From: Lachnospiraceae bacterium
Lineage (GTDB): Bacteria; Bacillota; Clostridia; Lachnospirales; Lachnospiraceae
Length of the DNA stretch: 64,000 nt
Reading direction: 5' to 3'
Assembly (NCBI GenBank): GCA_016282915.1
Contig: JAEELW010000152.1
Span: 1 to 64,000 of the forward strand
The translations under genes were made by a program, and so were the position numbers. Each line of letters starts with the position of its first letter. Position 1 is the first letter of the stretch. Below, piece after piece: positions 61,283 through 64,000 of this stretch. The notes below the pieces were generated by a model. The model was not told the DNA's origin. It saw only the letters and a list, made by a program, of their open reading frames with translations, and ran no database searches.

Positions 61283-62044
61283 ATGGGCGTAATCTCAATG
61301 AAACAGCTGTTGGAAGCCGGCGTACACTTCGGTCATCAGACCAGACGCTGGAATCCCAAAATGGCTCCGTACATCTTTACGGAGCGCAACGGTATCTACA
61401 TCATCGACCTGCAGAAGAGCGTAGGCATGGTGGATACGGCATACAATGCCATCTCCGATATCGCTGCACAGGGCGGCACCGTGCTCTTTGTCGGTACAAA
61501 GAAGCAGGCACAGGAAGCCATCCGCAGTGAGGCGGAGCGTTGTGGAATGTATTATGTTAACGAGCGCTGGCTGGGCGGTATGCTCACCAACTTCAAGACG
61601 ATCCAGTCCCGGATCCGTCGCCTGAAAGAGATCGAGCGCATGTCTACGGACGGCACCTTTGATGTGCTGCCGAAGAAGGAAGTCATCAATATCCGTAAGG
61701 AGTGGGATCGTCTGGAGAAGAACCTGGGCGGTATCAAGGAGATGACACATATTCCCGATGCGATCTTTGTTGTGGATCCCAAGAAGGAGCACATCTGCAT
61801 TCAGGAAGCACGCACCCTCGGCATCACGCTGTTCGGTATCTGCGATACCAACTGCGATCCCGAAGAGCTGGATTATGTGATCCCCGGCAATGATGATGCG
61901 ATCCGTGCCGTAAAGCTCATCGTATCTAAGATGGCCGATGCGATCATCGAAGGCAAGCAGGGCGAGGAGACCGCAGCAGTTTCCGAGATCGAAGCGGAGA
62001 GCGCGGCTGCAGAGGAAGAGCAGGCTGCAGAAGGAACCGTTTAA
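61283..62044 (+). CDS. rpsB: 30S ribosomal protein S2
   Basis: 253 aa, normal length. Start [19 protein letters not shown], the S2 signature; Trp-Asn-Pro-Lys-Met and Pro-Asp-Ala-Ile-Phe-Val-Val-Asp follow. An acidic Glu/Ala tail ends the protein. It is followed by tsf as in nearly all bacteria. AGGTAAG precedes ATG. Confidence 0.98.
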   Translation: MGVISMKQLLEAGVHFGHQTRRWNPKMAPYIFTERNGIYIIDLQKSVGMVDTAYNAISDIAAQGGTVLFVGTKKQAQEAIRSEAERCGMYYVNERWLGGMLTNFKTIQSRIRRLKEIERMSTDGTFDVLPKKEVINIRKEWDRLEKNLGGIKEMTHIPDAIFVVDPKKEHICIQEARTLGITLFGICDTNCDPEELDYVIPGNDDAIRAVKLIVSKMADAIIEGKQGEETAAVSEIEAESAAAEEEQAAEGTV

Positions 62045-62075
62045 GTAAAGAAATCAGGATCGGAGGATTTTAGAT

Positions 62076-63179
62076 ATGGCAGCGATCACAGCAGCAATGG
62101 TAAAAGAACTGCGCGAAGCAAGCGGCGCAGGCATGATGGAATGTAAGAAGGCACTGACCGAGACCGACGGCGATATGGATGCCGCCATCGAGGTGCTGAA
62201 GAAGAGCGGTGCGATGAAGGCTGCAAAGAAGGCCAGCCGTATCGCGGCGGAAGGTCTTTGTGATGTGGCAAAGTGCGAGTGCGGTAAAAAGGCCGCAGTC
62301 GTCGAGGTAAATTCCGAGACCGACTTTGTTGCAAAGAATGAAAAGTTTAAGGCATTTGTGGGCCGCGTTGCGGCACAGGCTCTGGAGAGCGACGCTAAGG
62401 ATATCGATGCTTTTCTGGGTGAAAAGTGGATCGACGATGAGGAAAAGACCGTAAAGGAAGCATTGAACGATCTGGTGCTTACCATCGGTGAGAAACTCGA
62501 CATCCGCCGTTTTAAGAAGGTCGCAAGTGAAGTGGGTATCGTGGAAAGCTATATCCACGGCGGCGGAAAGATCGCCGTTATCGTAGAGGCGGCTGCAGAG
62601 GACAAGCCCGAGACCCGCGAGGCGATGAAGAACATCGCGATGCAGGTGGCGGCGATGAATCCTACTTATATCAGGAGCGAGGATATCTCCGCGGAGGAAC
62701 TGGACAAGATCAGAGAGATCACCGTTGACAGTTCCCTGAATGATCCTGCAACCCTGCCGAAGCCGATCCAGCAGAAGCTGTTCGACAAGGCGATCGCAGA
62801 CGGAAAGTTTTCCGATGAAGATCTGAAGGCTTACGAGGAGAACAAGAACAACAAGTATCTCTTCAACTTCCTTTCCCAGGAGGCGAAAGAGTGCCTTGCA
62901 GGACTTGCAATGGCTGCGAAAGAGGATTATATCAACGACAAGATCTTCACCGGACTCGTTGACGGCCGTGTGAAGAAGCAGCTGAAGGAGATCACTCTCT
63001 TCGAACAGGTCTATGTAAAGGCCGAGGACGGCAAGCAGACCGTTGCCCAGTATGTGGATCAGGTGGCAAAGGCAGCCGGCAGCTTTGATATCTGCAGCAT
63101 TGTCCGTTTCGAGACCGGTGAAGGTATTGAGAAGAAGGAAGAGAACTTCGCTGAAGAAGTAGCAAAGCAGATGCAGTGA
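62076..63179 (+). CDS. tsf: Elongation factor Ts
   Basis: 367 aa nucleotide exchange factor for EF-Tu. The N-terminal Leu-Arg-Glu-Ala-Ser-Gly-Ala-Gly-Met-Met-Glu-Cys-Lys-Lys-Ala and Val-Asn-Ser-Glu-Thr-Asp-Phe-Val-Ala motifs are present. It is longer than the ~290 aa of Bacillus EF-Ts: about 60 extra residues (about 225-290, Lys/Asn-rich helices) lie between the core and the final Leu-Phe-Glu-Gln segment. The gene after it is not pyrH. GGAGGATTTTAG precedes ATG. Confidence 0.96.
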   Translation: MAAITAAMVKELREASGAGMMECKKALTETDGDMDAAIEVLKKSGAMKAAKKASRIAAEGLCDVAKCECGKKAAVVEVNSETDFVAKNEKFKAFVGRVAAQALESDAKDIDAFLGEKWIDDEEKTVKEALNDLVLTIGEKLDIRRFKKVASEVGIVESYIHGGGKIAVIVEAAAEDKPETREAMKNIAMQVAAMNPTYIRSEDISAEELDKIREITVDSSLNDPATLPKPIQQKLFDKAIADGKFSDEDLKAYEENKNNKYLFNFLSQEAKECLAGLAMAAKEDYINDKIFTGLVDGRVKKQLKEITLFEQVYVKAEDGKQTVAQYVDQVAKAAGSFDICSIVRFETGEGIEKKEENFAEEVAKQMQ

Positions 63180-64000
63180 TCCCGCAGGGAAAAGAATATC
63201 AGGAAAAAACAGAGCGCATGGCGCGGCAGGCACTGGGCATGGCCCGGGATGATCTGCTGCTGCACATGCGCTTTTTTGCTGCGGCCCTGCACCGCCTGAA
63301 ACCCGTATCACGGCCGGACAGCCGCCTGTTTTCGACAGATGGGGAAAAGCTCTATTATGATCCGATGCTGGTCCTGAGCATGTACGGTGAGAATCCGGTG
63401 CTTTTATCACGCACCCTGCTTCACAGCGTTCTCCACTGCCTCTTTGCGCATCCCTTCCGCCTGGAAGGAATGGACCGGGAAAAATGGGAGATCGCCGCAG
63501 ATGCAGCTGTTGAAGCCGTGATCCTGTCCCTGGGACAGCCGGCGCTTGCGCTGAAGGATGACGGAGAGCTGCAGCTGCGTTTTAAGGGTCTGCGTCAGGT
63601 GGCCGGCGGGCTTACAGCCGAACGGATCTACAATTACTTTTGCAATGCCGGGCTGCCGTCAGCAAGCCGTGTGGCCTATCTCAAAAGCTTTACCCGGGAT
63701 GATCACAGATACTGGGGGGAACCGGAACGGCTTGAGCTTACACAGCAGCAATGGGAACAGCTTTCCAGGCGTATACGCACGGAAGTGAAGGCCTTTTCAA
63801 AAGAACGTTCCATCGCCGAAGCATTATCGGAAGGGCTTTCGGAAGCGACCAGAAGACATTACGATTACGGCCGCATCCTCGCACGTTTTATGAGCTCCGG
63901 AGAATATAACAGGGTGAGTATGGACGAATTTGACCAGGTCTATTACAGTTACGGCCTTTCCCTGTATGGCAATCTTCCTCTGATCGAAGCATTGGAGTAC
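63176..64000 (+). CDS. DUF2201-type metallopeptidase-like protein (partial, runs off the window)
   Basis: At least 275 codons, open to the window end. Start GTG 63176 overlaps the tsf stop (GTGA); ATG 63218 is an alternative. The N-terminal part has Leu-Leu-His-Ser-Val-Leu-His-Cys-Leu-Phe-Ala-His, an HxxxH-type pattern of the DUF2201 putative metallopeptidase domain found with a C-terminal VWA-like domain, and Ala-Ala-Asp-Ala-Ala-Val-Glu follows. Such genes usually follow a MoxR-type ATPase gene, which is not present upstream here. No stop is visible in this frame. Confidence 0.7.
   Translation, partial: MIPQGKEYQEKTERMARQALGMARDDLLLHMRFFAAALHRLKPVSRPDSRLFSTDGEKLYYDPMLVLSMYGENPVLLSRTLLHSVLHCLFAHPFRLEGMDREKWEIAADAAVEAVILSLGQPALALKDDGELQLRFKGLRQVAGGLTAERIYNYFCNAGLPSASRVAYLKSFTRDDHRYWGEPERLELTQQQWEQLSRRIRTEVKAFSKERSIAEALSEGLSEATRRHYDYGRILARFMSSGEYNRVSMDEFDQVYYSYGLSLYGNLPLIEALEY

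Noticed and set aside
63558-63788. 76-codon frame inside the last gene
   Set aside because: It is in another frame than the uninterrupted 275-codon reading that shows the metallopeptidase-like motif.

Overview
The window looks like the chromosome of a motile Gram-positive anaerobe of the class Clostridia, most likely a member of Lachnospiraceae. The reasons are gene content and order: topA, then codY, then the flgB-flgC-fliE-fliF flagellar/chemotaxis cluster, with FliY instead of FliN, SwrD/FlbD, CheC, CheD, a sigma-28 gene and then rpsB-tsf. This is the Bacillus/Clostridia arrangement. Base composition is close to even and strong AGGAGG ribosome binding sites are frequent. I have no database match, so family-level placement is inference.

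Layout. 1-9125: a type IV pilus/pseudopilus assembly block: prepilin peptidase, a fused PilM-PilN protein, PilO, and four pilin-like proteins, closed by a strong terminator at 9138. 9209-12364: topA and codY. 12489-49766: the flagellar and chemotaxis supercluster, driven from a sigma-A type promoter whose spacer carries a CodY-box-like palindrome. It encodes rod, MS-ring, C-ring, export apparatus, hook, stator, FlhF/FlhG, a PilZ brake-like protein, CheB, CheA, CheW, CheC, CheD and sigma-28, followed by FapA-like and DUF6115-like genes. A second promoter lies in front of cheB. 49851-50615: a secreted or anchored protein with a Thr-Pro stalk. 50634-52291 (minus strand): a Y-family DNA polymerase with a small partner, under a LexA-box promoter. 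52361-58059: a GyrA/ParC-like subunit, rsmD, coaD, two unknown proteins and a pseudouridine synthase. 58117-61155: two exported repeat proteins (beta-propeller type; TPR/MORN type). 61283-64000: rpsB, tsf and the start of a DUF2201-type metallopeptidase-like gene that runs off the window.

How it works together. The central cluster is an almost complete flagellum and chemotaxis adaptation set. cheY, cheR, receptors, flagellin and the late hook-associated genes are not here and must lie elsewhere. c-di-GMP input (PilZ) and nutrient input (CodY) are both plausible from local evidence.

The most unusual feature is not a gene. Spacers inside the flagellar cluster, and two further spacers downstream of it, carry families of GC-rich nested inverted repeats. 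Stems are preserved by paired base changes between copies (14325-14556, 20748-20966, 28604-28936, fragments at 49779 and 52411; a second family at 22540-22651 and 28959-29089; a third element between flgB and flgC flanked by a 17-bp duplication). They look like a mobile or amplifying structured RNA/DNA element, and I do not recognise them. No rRNA, tRNA, insertion sequence or CRISPR array was found.
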